A DNA stretch of 45,259 nucleotides from an uncultured Roseateles sp. (GTDB lineage: Bacteria > Pseudomonadota > Gammaproteobacteria > Burkholderiales > Burkholderiaceae). Numbering within the stretch: the stretch's first letter is position 1; the number at the start of each line of letters is the position of its first letter. The stretch covers positions 1 through 45,259 of the forward strand of contig CAMPJJ010000038.1 in NCBI GenBank assembly GCA_946886855.1, written 5' to 3'. Below are positions 1 through 10,795 of the stretch, one piece after another. The position numbers and the translations under genes were made by a program. The notes under the pieces are model-generated. The model was given only the letters and a program-made list of their open reading frames with translations, did no database searches and was not told the origin of the DNA.

Positions 1-153
1 GCTCCACGCCGGCAGCGACAGCGTCGCGGTGCCCAGCAGGCAGGCGGCGAGGCGGGTCAGGCGAGGGGCGGATGCCACGGGCGCGGCCCGTGGGGCCCGG
101 CGCGGGCGGTTGGACGTGGACGTCCCGAGGCGGGTCCCAATGCGATGGGGCAT
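1..153 (-). CDS. N-terminus of a secreted protein (partial)
   Basis: The first 51 codons of a leftward gene are visible; the rest lies outside the window. The ATG follows a plausible ribosome site (TTGGAGAC, about 5 bases upstream). The peptide has a long Arg/Pro-rich n-region (about 30 residues) followed by a hydrophobic stretch LAACLLGTATLSLPAWS, which reads as a Sec-type signal peptide with an extended n-region. Next to the pectin locus it could be another pectinase or an outer-membrane receptor for pectin oligomers, but nothing in the visible part decides this. Function unknown. Confidence 0.6.
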   Translation of the reverse strand, partial: MPHRIGTRLGTSTSNRPRRAPRAAPVASAPRLTRLAACLLGTATLSLPAWS

Positions 154-339
154 GACGTTGTCTCCAAGGTTCTTCTGCGGTCGCGGGCGCGGGATCGTGG
201 CCCGTCGCTCTCGCGGCATGGGGTCGCAGGCGCGCGCAGGGCGCCGGCAGGGTAGGGAGCGGGAGCGCTGCAGTGCGCCGCCGCCTCGGTACTGCTGGAC
301 GATGCGATCCGCGGCGCGCGCGGACCCTGGGGATTCAGT

Positions 340-675
340 TCAGAGGTAGTCCCCGCGCCGCGGCGAGAACTGGTCCAGCAGCGTGCTGCCGGCCTCCAGC
401 GCGACGACGCCGTGCGGCGTCAACCGCGGCGCCACGAAGGCGTCGCCGGGCTTGAGCACGCGCTTCACCCCGCCGACGTCGCACTCGAACGAGCCGCTGA
501 TCACGAAGGCGATCTGGTCATGCGCGTCGTGCGCATGGGGCGTGCCGATGGCGCCCTGGTCGAACTGCACCAGCACCGACATCAGCTCCGGCGTGTGGCC
601 GACGATCTTGCGGCGGATGCCGTCGCCGAGCTCGGTCCACGGCTGGTCGTCGTTCAGGAAGTACGGGCGGGTCAT
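340..675 (-). CDS. kdgF: KdgF-type cupin, unsaturated uronate-linearising protein
   Basis: A 111-residue single-domain cupin. KdgF proteins speed the conversion of unsaturated galacturonate (from pectin oligomers) to the linear 5-keto-4-deoxyuronate in the cytoplasm, the step before KduI. The cupin metal site is visible as PHAHDAHDQ (His47, His49, Gln54) and TPHGV (His88), in the spacing expected for KdgF. The start ATG has AGGAGA about 10 bases upstream. The gene is divergent from kduI and shares with it an intergenic region carrying a KdgR-type operator. Length and whole-sequence pattern fit KdgF rather than a generic cupin; the assignment also rests on the surrounding pectin genes. Confidence 0.88.
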   Translation of the reverse strand: MTRPYFLNDDQPWTELGDGIRRKIVGHTPELMSVLVQFDQGAIGTPHAHDAHDQIAFVISGSFECDVGGVKRVLKPGDAFVAPRLTPHGVVALEAGSTLLDQFSPRRGDYL

Positions 676-724
676 CGGGCTTGTCTCCTGGAGTCGGGAC
701 GGTTCTCGGCCGTCGTTGCGAGCA

Positions 725-752
725 ACTATAACGACGTCGCAGAAAATTGAAA
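725..752 (-). promoter_or_regulatory. Candidate sigma70 promoter of kdgF
   Basis: Read on the minus strand: -35 TTTCAA (747-752), 16-base spacer, -10 TATAGT (725-730). The -35 overlaps the KdgR-type palindrome, so bound repressor would block it. Pattern match only. Confidence 0.45.
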
Positions 753-762
753 CAGCGGTTCA
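748..762. promoter_or_regulatory. KdgR-type operator between kdgF and kduI
   Basis: TGAAACAGCGGTTCA is a 15-bp imperfect palindrome (TGAAAC-N3-GGTTCA, one mismatch) that agrees with the enterobacterial KdgR site TGAAAC-N3-GTTTCA. It lies in the divergent kdgF/kduI intergenic region, and a clear kdgR gene lies at 10796-11602. A weaker second element (AGAAACCATAGTTCC, 770-784) follows at one further helical step or so. Confidence 0.7.
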
Positions 763-855
763 CTACATAGAAACCATAGTTCCGGGAAAGTCCGCAGCCC
801 CGTACGCTGCGAACCCATCAGAGCTCGTGAAGCCCCAGGACCGCCAGGAGACGAC

Positions 856-1692
856 ATGGAAATCCGCCAACCCATCCACAGTGAACACGCCCGCACGCTG
901 GACACCGAAGGCCTGCGCCGCCAGTTCCTGGTGGACGAGATGTTCAAGCCCGACGAGGCGACGCTGACCTACAGCCAGATCGACCGGATCATCGTCGGCG
1001 GCATCATGCCGGTGACCCGGCCGGTGACCTTCTCGGCGGAGCTAGGCAAGTACACCGGCACGGACTACTTCCTGCAGCGGCGCGAGCTGGGCCTGATCAA
1101 CATCGGCGGCGCGGCGCGCATCTTCGTCGACGACACGCAGTACGACGTCGGACCGCGCGAGGCGCTCTACATCGGCCAGGGCGCGAAGATCGTCGAGTTC
1201 AAGAGCGTGGACAGCGCCAACCCGGCCAAGCTCTACTTCAACTGCGCGCCGGCGCACACCGCCTATCCCACGCGCAAGGTCACGCTGGCCGAGGCCTCGC
1301 CGGAGACGCTGGGCTCGGCCGAGACCAGCAACCGCCGCACCATCCACAAGTTCCTGGTGCCGGACGTGCTGCCGACCTGCCAGCTGCTGATGGGCATGAC
1401 CCAGCTCGAGCCGGGCAGCCTCTGGAACACGATGCCCTGCCACCAGCACGACCGCCGCATGGAGGTGTACTTCTACTTCGACATGAAGTCGGACGCGGTG
1501 GTGTTCCACATGCTGGGCGAGCCGACGCAGACGCGCCACCTGGTCGTGCGCAACGAGCAGGCGGTCATCAGCCCGAGCTGGTCCATCCATTCCGGCGTCG
1601 GCACGCAGGCCTACACCTTCATCTGGGGCATGGTCGGCGAGAACCAGGTGTTCAAGGACATGGACCACGTGCCGATGACGACGCTGCGCTGA
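856..1692 (+). CDS. kduI: 5-keto-4-deoxyuronate isomerase KduI
   Basis: A 278-residue enzyme that isomerises 5-keto-4-deoxyuronate to 2,5-diketo-3-deoxygluconate in pectin catabolism. The length matches the family. The zinc ligands of E. coli KduI are all present at the same numbers: His196 and His198 in MPCHQHD, Glu203 in RRMEVYF, and His245 in WSIHSGV. The start ATG is preceded by AGGAG six bases upstream. It opens the rightward pectin operon, 41 bases ahead of kduD whose product uses its product. Expression is probably controlled by KdgR through the palindrome at 748-762. Confidence 0.96.
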   Translation: MEIRQPIHSEHARTLDTEGLRRQFLVDEMFKPDEATLTYSQIDRIIVGGIMPVTRPVTFSAELGKYTGTDYFLQRRELGLINIGGAARIFVDDTQYDVGPREALYIGQGAKIVEFKSVDSANPAKLYFNCAPAHTAYPTRKVTLAEASPETLGSAETSNRRTIHKFLVPDVLPTCQLLMGMTQLEPGSLWNTMPCHQHDRRMEVYFYFDMKSDAVVFHMLGEPTQTRHLVVRNEQAVISPSWSIHSGVGTQAYTFIWGMVGENQVFKDMDHVPMTTLR

Positions 1693-1733
1693 GCGCGGGT
1701 CGGGGTGTCACGGCAATCAACGGAACGAATCAC

Positions 1734-2495
<762 letters not shown>

Positions 2496-2509
2496 CCGGG
2501 CCCATCCCC

Positions 2510-2580
2510 TACGCGCTGCGCGCGCCTCCTCAAGGGGGCGAACCTGACGGCCCGGCCAAGCCGGTCCAAGGGTTCCGCTG
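2510..2580. repeat. GC-rich intergenic element, probably a dispersed REP-like repeat
   Basis: The 145-base kduD-togM gap contains small GC-rich inverted motifs (CGCTGCGCGCG, CCTCCTCAAGGGGGCG, GGCCCGGCCAAGCCGG). The CCTCCTCAAGGGGGCG core resembles dispersed palindromic repeats known from Burkholderiales intergenic regions. No second copy is seen in this window. Confidence 0.4.
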
Positions 2581-2640
2581 GATGAAGACACCCCGCGCGC
2601 GGTTTTGATGATCGGCCACCGACGAGACAACGGGGGATCG

Positions 2641-3528
2641 ATGTACGAGAACAAGAAGCTGGGCTTTCTGTTCGTCCTGCCATTCGTGCTGGGCGTGCTG
2701 CTGTTCAAGCTATTCCCCTTCGTGATGAGCTTCGCGCTCAGCTTCACGCAGTACGACCTGATCGACCCGCCGACCTTCGTCGGACTGCGGAACTATGAGG
2801 AGCTCGCGACCGCGGATCCGCTGTTCCGCAAGTCGCTGGGCGTCACGCTGATCTTTGCGCTGCTGGCGGTGCCGTTGCGCGTTGGCTTCGCGCTGTTCAT
2901 CGCGCACGTGCTGAACTTCAAGCTGCGCGGCATCAACTTCTTCCGCGCCGCGTTCTACATCCCGTCCATCCTCGGCGGCTCGATCGCGGTGGCGGTGCTG
3001 TGGCGTTTCGTCTTCGCGCGCAACGGCCTGGTCAACCTGGTGCTGATGAAGCTGGGCATCGAGCCGATCGCGTGGCTGGCCGACGAGCACTACTCGATGT
3101 GGACCATCGTGCTGCTCTTCACCTGGCAGTTCGGCTCGGCGATGGTGATCTTCCTGGCGGCGCTGCAGAACGTGTCGATCTCACTCTACGAGGCGGCGGA
3201 GTGCGACGGCGCCAGCAAGATGCAGCAGTTCTGGAAGATCACGGTGCCGCTGATCACGCCGGTGATCTTCTTCAACGTGATCATGCAGATGGTGCACGCC
3301 TTCCAGGAGTTCAACGGCCCGTACATGATCACCGAGGGCGGCCCGCTGCACTCGACCTATGTGCTGGCGCTCTACATCTACGACCAGAGCTTCCGCTTCT
3401 TCAACCTGGGCTACGGCGCGGCGCTGTCGTGGGTGCTGTTCGCGCTGGTCGGCGGCCTGGCGGGGCTCTCCTTCTGGAGTTCCAAGTACTGGGTCTTCTA
3501 CTCCGGCGAGAAGGAGGCCAAGCGATGA
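2641..3528 (+). CDS. togM: ABC sugar permease, TogM-like
   Basis: A 295-residue inner-membrane permease of the carbohydrate uptake type 1 (MalF/UgpA) family. It starts with a basic tail (MYENKKLG) followed directly by the first membrane segment and has about six segments. The EAA loop that contacts the ATPase is visible near residues 180-205 (YEAAECDGASKMQQFWKI then VPLITP). The ATG at 2641 was chosen over an upstream one because GGGGGA precedes it at good spacing and the protein begins like its relatives. Context (kduID before, Ogl after) points to oligogalacturonide uptake, as TogMNAB in Dickeya; the substrate is inferred. Confidence 0.88.
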   Translation: MYENKKLGFLFVLPFVLGVLLFKLFPFVMSFALSFTQYDLIDPPTFVGLRNYEELATADPLFRKSLGVTLIFALLAVPLRVGFALFIAHVLNFKLRGINFFRAAFYIPSILGGSIAVAVLWRFVFARNGLVNLVLMKLGIEPIAWLADEHYSMWTIVLLFTWQFGSAMVIFLAALQNVSISLYEAAECDGASKMQQFWKITVPLITPVIFFNVIMQMVHAFQEFNGPYMITEGGPLHSTYVLALYIYDQSFRFFNLGYGAALSWVLFALVGGLAGLSFWSSKYWVFYSGEKEAKR

Positions 3529-4454
3529 GCCGACGCTCTTCCGAGCTCCCTCTCCCGCTTGCGGGAGAGGGCGGGGGTGAGGGCAGCGGTGGTGGCACCG
3601 CGCCAGCCCTGGTTCTGGGCCGCGACCGCGGCAACCGCACGCTGCGCTACCTCGCGCTCGGCGCGGTGGCCATCGTGATGCTCTACCCGCTGCTCTGGCT
3701 GATCGGCGCCTCCTTCAAGAGCAACGCGGAGATCTTCAGCTCCGCCGGTTTCCTGCCGGACCGCCTCGACTTCAGCGCCTACGCCAAGGGCTGGAAGACC
3801 AGCACCGAGTACACCTTCGCGACCTACTTCCTCAACAGCTTCCTGATCACCATCCCGCGCATCGTCGTGACGGTGATCTCCTGCGTGCTGGTGGCCTATG
3901 CCTTCGCGCGTTTCGAGTTCTGGGGCCGCAAGACGCTGTTCAGCATCATGATCGCCACGATGATGCTGCCGCTGATCGTGCTGCGGCTGCCGCAGTACCT
4001 GGTCTTCCGCGAGATCGGCTGGTTGGACTCCTACCTGCCGCTGATCGTGCCCTCGGCCTTCGCCACGGACACCTTCTTCGTCTTCATGCTGGTGCAGTTC
4101 CTGCGCGGCATCCCGCGCGACATGGAGGAGGCCGCGCAGATCGACGGCTGCAACGCGCTGCAGCTGCTGTGGCACATCATCGTGCCGCTGCTCAAGCCGG
4201 CCATCATCTCCGTGGTCGTCTTCCAGTTCATCTGGACGATGAACGACTTCATGGGCCCGCTGATCTACCTCGCGTCCGTCGAGAAGTATCCGGTGTCCCT
4301 CGCGCTGAAGATGAGCATCGGCGCCACCGAGGAGGTCGAGTGGGCCAACGTCATCGCGATCTCGGTGGTGGCGCTGATCCCCTCGGTCGCGGTGTTCTTC
4401 GCGGCACAGAAGCATTTCATCGAGGGCGCGACGTCCTCCGGAGTCAAGGGTTGA
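3525..4454 (+). CDS. togN: ABC sugar permease, TogN-like
   Basis: A 309-residue MalG-type inner-membrane permease, the partner of the preceding permease, translationally coupled to it by an ATGA overlap. The EAA loop is seen near residues 198-225 (MEEAAQIDGCNALQLLW, VPLLKP). The N-terminus is unusual: residues 6-24 (SELPLPLAGEGG, GEGSGGG) are encoded by a REP-like palindrome (3548-3571 plus its G-rich flank), so the cytoplasmic leader before the first membrane segment (about residues 40-62) is longer than in relatives. No in-frame alternative start follows the palindrome before the membrane segment, so the element must be translated. Confidence 0.88.
   Translation: MSRRSSELPLPLAGEGGGEGSGGGTAPALVLGRDRGNRTLRYLALGAVAIVMLYPLLWLIGASFKSNAEIFSSAGFLPDRLDFSAYAKGWKTSTEYTFATYFLNSFLITIPRIVVTVISCVLVAYAFARFEFWGRKTLFSIMIATMMLPLIVLRLPQYLVFREIGWLDSYLPLIVPSAFATDTFFVFMLVQFLRGIPRDMEEAAQIDGCNALQLLWHIIVPLLKPAIISVVVFQFIWTMNDFMGPLIYLASVEKYPVSLALKMSIGATEEVEWANVIAISVVALIPSVAVFFAAQKHFIEGATSSGVKG
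3548..3571. repeat. REP-like palindrome inside togN
   Basis: CCCTCTCCCGC-TT-GCGGGAGAGGG, an 11-bp perfect stem, followed by CGGGGGTGAGGGC. The same element occurs three more times, whole or partial, at 22418-22557, in intergenic DNA. Here it is inside a reading frame. Confidence 0.8.
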
Positions 4455-4458
4455 CGAC

Positions 4459-5717
<1,259 letters not shown>

Positions 5718-5721
<4 letters not shown>

Positions 5722-7055
5722 GCCTGCCCCGACGACAGCTGCTCGGCATCGCCGCGGGGTCGGCCGCGATCGCGGCGACCGCGGGCGTCACCGCCGCGCT
5801 GACCGCGCCGGCGCGCGCGCAGGACAAGCCGACCGTGCTGCGCTTCGCCTGGTGGGGCGGCGCCGGCCGGCACGAGGCGACCTTGAAGGCGCTCGCGCTC
5901 TTCGAGCGCCGCCACGGCGTGCGCGTGAAGGCCGAGTACATGGGCTTCAACGGCTACCTGGAACGGTTGACGACGCAGATCGCCGGCGGCTCCGAGCCCG
6001 AGGTCATGCAGATCAACTGGGCCTGGATGGCGATGTTCAGCAAGCGCGGCAACGGCTTCGCGGACCTGAACCGACACGGACGCCTGCTGGACCTCGCGCA
6101 GTTCGACCGCGAGGACCTGGCCTACGGCGACGTCGACGGCAAACTCAACGCACTGCCGGTCTCGTTCAGCGCGCGGGTCATGCTGTGGAACCAGGCGGCG
6201 TTCGACCGGGCCGGTCTTGCGCTGCCCAGGACCTGGGACGAACTCTTCGCGGCGGGCCCCGCGTTCCGTCGGATCCTTGGCGAGGACGCCTATCCGCTGG
6301 ACGGCGAGCTCTACGACATGATGCTGCTCTCACAGGCCTGGGTGCAGCAGCGGCACGGCACGGCGTACGTCGATCCCGCGCAGCCGCGCGTGGCGATGAA
6401 CGAGGCGGCGGCGCTCGACTGGGTGCGCACCTACAAGCGGCTGGTCACCGACCACGTCGCGACGCCGCTGCCGCTGCGCGCGAGTCTCGGCGGCGCCGAG
6501 AAGCCGACCGAGCAGCAGCCCGACTGGGTCGTCGGCCGCTGGGCCGGCAACTACACCTGGGACTCGGTCATCGCGCTGCGCGCGTCCACGCTGGACAAGC
6601 AGCAGAAGCTGGTGCTCGGCGAATTCCCGACGCTGCCGGGCGCGCTCGACAGCGGCATGTTCGGGCGGCCCACCGTGATGTACGCAGTCAGCCGCCATGC
6701 CGAGAAGAACGGCCGCGCGGAGATGGCCGCCAAGCTCGTCAACTTCCTGCTGACGGACCCCGAGGCCGCGGCGCTGCTGGGTCGCACCCGCGGCCTGCCG
6801 TCGGCGCGCGGGCCCTACGAGCAGTTGAAGGCCGCCGGCAAGCTGCCACCGCTGGAGGTCGCGGCGCACGAGCAGATCAAGGTGCAGCGCGAGTCGGGCC
6901 GGCTCAAGCGCCCGGCGCCGCTGTTCGAGCACGCCCGGCTGCACAAGTTCATGCGCGAGGTCTTCGAGACCGTGGCCTACGGCAAGACCAGCGACGTCGA
7001 CGCCGCGCGCCGCCTGGTCACGGAAGGGCAGGCGCTGCTGCAGCGGATCAAGTGA
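5718..7055 (+). CDS. togB: Extracytoplasmic sugar-binding protein, TogB-like
   Basis: A 445-residue solute-binding protein of the family 1 (MalE-type) class, the periplasmic partner of the ABC importer. The N-terminus MSLPRRQLLGIAAG has a twin-arginine-type motif (RRQLL) followed by a long Ala-rich hydrophobic stretch and a likely cleavage site after ARAQ (about residue 35), so Tat export is probable. The mature part begins with the usual VLRFAWWGG strand. The start overlaps the togA stop by ATGA, with GGAAG six bases upstream. Substrate assignment to oligogalacturonides comes from the neighbours only. Confidence 0.88.
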
Positions 7056-7064
7056 ACACGCCCT

Positions 7065-7124
7065 ACCAGCGACAACACCAGCGACAACACCAGCGACAAC
7101 GCCGGCGACAACATCAGCGATCAG
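7065..7124. repeat. 12-bp tandem repeat between togB and ogl
   Basis: Five consecutive units of ACCAGCGACAAC, three identical, then GCCGGCGACAAC and ATCAGCGATCAG. The array fills the 76-base togB-ogl gap and ends 7 bases before the ogl start, so no normal ribosome site precedes ogl. Confidence 0.9.
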
Positions 7125-7131
7125 AACGACC

Positions 7132-8283
7132 ATGAAAGCCAACGAACGACAGCTCCACTTCGCCACGCGCGAGGACCCGGACACCGGCGCGCGCGTCACG
7201 CGGCTGACGCCGACCGACGTGACCTGCCACCGCAACTACTTCTATCAGAAGTGCTTCACCAACGATGGGTCCCAGCTGATCTTCGGCGCGGAGTTCGGGC
7301 CGGGCACGAGCTGGAACTACCACCTGCTCGACCTCGGGACGCAGGTGGCGACGCAACTCACCGACCAGCCGGGCGAGAACACCTTCGGCGGCTTCCTCAG
7401 TCCTGACGATCGTCATCTCTACTTCGTCCGTGCCGAGCGGCAGCTGATCCGCCTGTCCCTGCGGGATCTGGGCGAGGAGGTCGTCTACGCCGTGCCCGAG
7501 GGCTGGGTCGGCTACGGCACCTGGGTGGCCAACACCGCCTGCACGAAGATGGTCGGCATCGAGATCGCGGCGAGCGACTGGTTCCCGCTCAGCGACTGGC
7601 AGAAGTTCCACCAGATGTTCCATGCGAAGCCGCGCTGCCGGCTGATTCGCATCGACCTGGCGACGGGCGCGCGCGAGGTGATCCTCGAGCAGCAGGGCTG
7701 GCTCGGTCATCCGCAGTACCGGCCGGGCGACGACAACACCGTCGCGTACTGCCATGAAGGGCCGCACGACCTGGTCGACGCGCGCATGTGGTTCATCGAC
7801 GAGGACGGCCGCAACGTCCGCTGCGGTCGCCGCCACGATCCGGGCGAAAGCTGCACCCACGAGTTCTGGGTGCCGGACGGCTCGGCGATGATCTACGTCT
7901 CCTACCTGAAGGGTCAGCGCGACCGATGGATCTGCTCGCTCGATCCGGTCACGCTCGAATCGAAACGACTGACGCGCATGCCGCCGTGCTCGCACCTGAT
8001 GAGCAACCAGGACGGCACGCTGCTGATCGGCGACGGCTGCGATTCGCCGGCCGACGTCGCCGATACCGGCAGCCACCAGATCGCGACGGATCCGTTCCTG
8101 CATCTCTTCGACCTGAAGGCCGGCACCGAGCGCCGCGTCGCGCGGCACGACAGCTCCTGGCGCGTCTACAAGGGCAACCGGCAGGTCACCCATCCGCATC
8201 CGTCCTTCACGCCGGACGAGAAGCAGGTGCTCTTCAGCGCGGACGCCGAAGGCGAACCCGCGCTGTATCTGGCGGACCTGTGA
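7132..8283 (+). CDS. ogl: Oligogalacturonate lyase (PL22)
   Basis: A 383-residue cytoplasmic lyase that splits unsaturated and saturated digalacturonate into 5-keto-4-deoxyuronate units, feeding KdgF/KduI. It has the seven-bladed propeller sequence of polysaccharide lyase family 22. The known active-site residues of characterised Ogl enzymes appear one position along: catalytic His243 (CTHEFW), and Mn ligands His288 (CSHLMSN), Gln351, His354 and His356 in QVTHPHPS. There is no signal peptide. The start has no clear ribosome site because a 12-bp repeat array fills the upstream gap. The stop overlaps the next start (TGATG). Confidence 0.95.
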   Translation: MKANERQLHFATREDPDTGARVTRLTPTDVTCHRNYFYQKCFTNDGSQLIFGAEFGPGTSWNYHLLDLGTQVATQLTDQPGENTFGGFLSPDDRHLYFVRAERQLIRLSLRDLGEEVVYAVPEGWVGYGTWVANTACTKMVGIEIAASDWFPLSDWQKFHQMFHAKPRCRLIRIDLATGAREVILEQQGWLGHPQYRPGDDNTVAYCHEGPHDLVDARMWFIDEDGRNVRCGRRHDPGESCTHEFWVPDGSAMIYVSYLKGQRDRWICSLDPVTLESKRLTRMPPCSHLMSNQDGTLLIGDGCDSPADVADTGSHQIATDPFLHLFDLKAGTERRVARHDSSWRVYKGNRQVTHPHPSFTPDEKQVLFSADAEGEPALYLADL

Positions 8284-10766
8284 TGCGGAGGCGGATGCCG
8301 GTGCAGACGCGGACGCGGACGCGGAGCGCGATCGTGACGGCGGGCGTGGCCCTCGCCGCGTTGTGCGGCGGGAGCGCGACGGCGTCGACAGGCCCCGCCC
8401 AGGACCGGCCGCAACTCACCGACGCGCAGGCGGCGACGGCGACCGTGGCTGCCTACCTCGGCGACTGGGCGCCCGCGCCGCTCGATCCGTCGCGCTGGAC
8501 GCCGACCTTCATCGTCGCCGCCGACGGCAGCGGCACGCACCGCACGGTGCAGGCCGCCGTCGATGCATTGCCCGCGAAGACTGCGGCGACCTCGACCTCG
8601 ACCTCGACCGCGCCGACCGCGCCGCGCGCGTACGTGCTGGTGAAGCCCGGCACCTACCGGGAGCCGCTCTGCATCCAGGACAAGGCGCCGTTCGCGCTGT
8701 ATGGCGCCGGCGATCCGTCTGAGGTCGTGATCGTCGAAGGCCGCTACAACGCGCTGCCGAAGGCGCGCGGTGAGGCCGCCCACCGCTGCATGCCCTTGCT
8801 CGACGCCGAGACCCACGGCACGCCCGGCAGTGCCAGCGTGATGCTGTTCAGCGACGACGTCCAGCTCGCCCGGCTGACCATCGCGAACGACGCGATGGAC
8901 CGCGTTCGCGATGGGCAGGGCTATCCGGCCGGCGTCGGCGAAAGCGGCGGTGCGCAGGCGGTCGCCTTGATGACCCGCGGCGACCGGATCCAGCTGGAGC
9001 AGGTGCGGCTGATCGGGCATCAGGACACGTTCTACGCGGAGCGCGGCGTCGCATCCGCACCAGCGCCTGCGTCCTCGAGCGCGCAGCCCCCGCACGGTGC
9101 GCCCGACGAGGCGCGCGTGCTGGTGCGTCGCGCGGAGATCCGCGGCGATGTCGACTTCATCTTCGGCGGCGCGACGCTGGTCATCGACGACAGCCTGATC
9201 GTCAGTCGCGCCGGTCGCCGCGTGCCGGGTCACGGCGGACACGTGATCGCGCCCAGCACGCCCCACGCGCTGGCGCGGGGGTTCCTGATCCAGGACTCGC
9301 GCTGGCTGGCCGAGCCCGGCGTGGCACCGGCCAGCATCAGCCTGGGCCGGGCGTGGGACCGCGGCGTCGCGCGCGGCGACTGGCGCGCGTCGCCGGCGAT
9401 CCCCGACGGGCAGGCGGTGCTGCGCGGCAACCTGCTCGGGCCGCATCTCGCGCCATGGTCCGCGTCGACCTCGCGACGGCCGTTCAGCACGGTCGGCGAG
9501 GCCGCCAACCGCATGGCGGAGTACCGCAACGTCGCGCTTCCCGTCGCGCTGCCGGTCGCCGCGTTCGACACGATCCCGTCGGGCGACGGCTGGGCATCGC
9601 TGAACGGCGGCACGATCGGCGGCGCGAAGGCCGGGCCCGAGGCGGTCCGCATCGTGCGTACGCGTGCGGAGCTCGATGCGGCGCTGGCGCTCGGCGATAT
9701 GCCCAAGCTGATCGCGCTTGCGGCACGCATCGACCTCGCCGCGGATGCGGCGGGGCGGCGCCTGGGCATCGACGATTTCCGCGATCCCGCGTTCGACCTC
9801 GAGGCCTTCGTCAGGCAGTACGACCCCGCGACCTGGGGCCGCCGCGAGCCCGCGGGACCGCTGGAGGACGCGCGCAGGCGTTCCGCGAAGCGCCAGGCCG
9901 CGCAGGTCGTGGTCAAGCTGCCGTCGAACACGACGATCGTCGGCATCACGCCCGACGCCGGGTTCGACGGCGGCTCGCTGATGCTCGACAAGGTCTCGCA
10001 GGTGATCCTGCGTAACCTGCGCTTCTCCGACGCCTACGACTTCTTCCCCGCCTGGGACCCGAACGACAACGGCCACGGCGAGTGGAACTCCGAATACGAC
10101 ACCGTCTCGCTGCGAGAAGCCACGCAGGTGTGGATCGACCACTGCGCCTTCGACGACGGCGAACGTTCCGATCCGCGCGAGCCGGTGGCGCTGGGCCAGC
10201 GCATGCAGCGGCACGACGGGCTGCTCGACATCACGCGCCGCTCGGACTTCGTCACCGTGTCCTGGAATGTCTTCCGCCGGCACGACAAGACGATGCTGAT
10301 CGGCGGCGGCGACGGCCATCGCGACGATCGCGGCCACCTGCGCGTGACGCTGCACCACAACCTCTGGGAGCAGGTGAAGGAGCGCACGCCGCGCGTGCGC
10401 TACGGGCAGGTGCACGTCGCCAACAACCTCTACGTCGCGACCGCCGGCGGCGACTACCCTTACGGTTATTCGATCGGCGTGGGCCTCGGGTCCCAGGTGC
10501 TCAGCGAGGCCAATGCCTGGGAGGCGACGCCGGGCATCGTGCCGGAGCGCGTCGTGCGCCTGCTCAAGGGCGAGCGCCTCGAGGACCGCGGCTCCCGCTT
10601 CAACGGCGACCCCGTCGATCCGGTGCGCCTGCTGCGCGCCACCAACCCCGACAAGGCGCTTGTCGGCGACGCCGGCTGGACTCCGCCGTACCGCCTGCCC
10701 ATCGATGTTGCGGCCGATGTGCCGGCCCGGGTTCGCGCGGGCGCGGGGACGGGCCGGCTGTGGTGA
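8283..10766 (+). CDS. Secreted pectin methylesterase-pectate lyase fusion (CE8-PL1)
   Basis: An 827-residue exported protein with two pectin-active domains. Residues 1-35 form a signal peptide (basic TRTRTR repeat, then VTAGVALAALCG). Residues ~70-410 are a pectin methylesterase (CE8): FIVAADGSG, QAVALM, GHQDTFYA (near 245), VDFIFGGA (near 290) with the catalytic Asp, and LGRAWD (near 352). Residues ~425-827 are a PL1 pectate lyase: WNSEYDTVSL and WIDHCAFDDG (near 600-620), DGLLDI, and the RTPRVR motif (near 700) with the catalytic Arg. A hexamer repeat encodes STSTSTA near residue 105. One polypeptide would first free carboxyl groups and then cleave the chain by beta-elimination. The start overlaps the ogl stop. 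Confidence 0.92.
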   Translation: MRRRMPVQTRTRTRSAIVTAGVALAALCGGSATASTGPAQDRPQLTDAQAATATVAAYLGDWAPAPLDPSRWTPTFIVAADGSGTHRTVQAAVDALPAKTAATSTSTSTAPTAPRAYVLVKPGTYREPLCIQDKAPFALYGAGDPSEVVIVEGRYNALPKARGEAAHRCMPLLDAETHGTPGSASVMLFSDDVQLARLTIANDAMDRVRDGQGYPAGVGESGGAQAVALMTRGDRIQLEQVRLIGHQDTFYAERGVASAPAPASSSAQPPHGAPDEARVLVRRAEIRGDVDFIFGGATLVIDDSLIVSRAGRRVPGHGGHVIAPSTPHALARGFLIQDSRWLAEPGVAPASISLGRAWDRGVARGDWRASPAIPDGQAVLRGNLLGPHLAPWSASTSRRPFSTVGEAANRMAEYRNVALPVALPVAAFDTIPSGDGWASLNGGTIGGAKAGPEAVRIVRTRAELDAALALGDMPKLIALAARIDLAADAAGRRLGIDDFRDPAFDLEAFVRQYDPATWGRREPAGPLEDARRRSAKRQAAQVVVKLPSNTTIVGITPDAGFDGGSLMLDKVSQVILRNLRFSDAYDFFPAWDPNDNGHGEWNSEYDTVSLREATQVWIDHCAFDDGERSDPREPVALGQRMQRHDGLLDITRRSDFVTVSWNVFRRHDKTMLIGGGDGHRDDRGHLRVTLHHNLWEQVKERTPRVRYGQVHVANNLYVATAGGDYPYGYSIGVGLGSQVLSEANAWEATPGIVPERVVRLLKGERLEDRGSRFNGDPVDPVRLLRATNPDKALVGDAGWTPPYRLPIDVAADVPARVRAGAGTGRLW

Positions 10767-10795
10767 AATCTCCCCTTTCCAGGAATACCTTGCGC

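Noticed and set aside
8166..10415. A 749-codon antisense open frame over the methylesterase-lyase gene
   Set aside because: Shadow of a gene with clear catalytic motifs on the plus strand; no protein-like features of its own.
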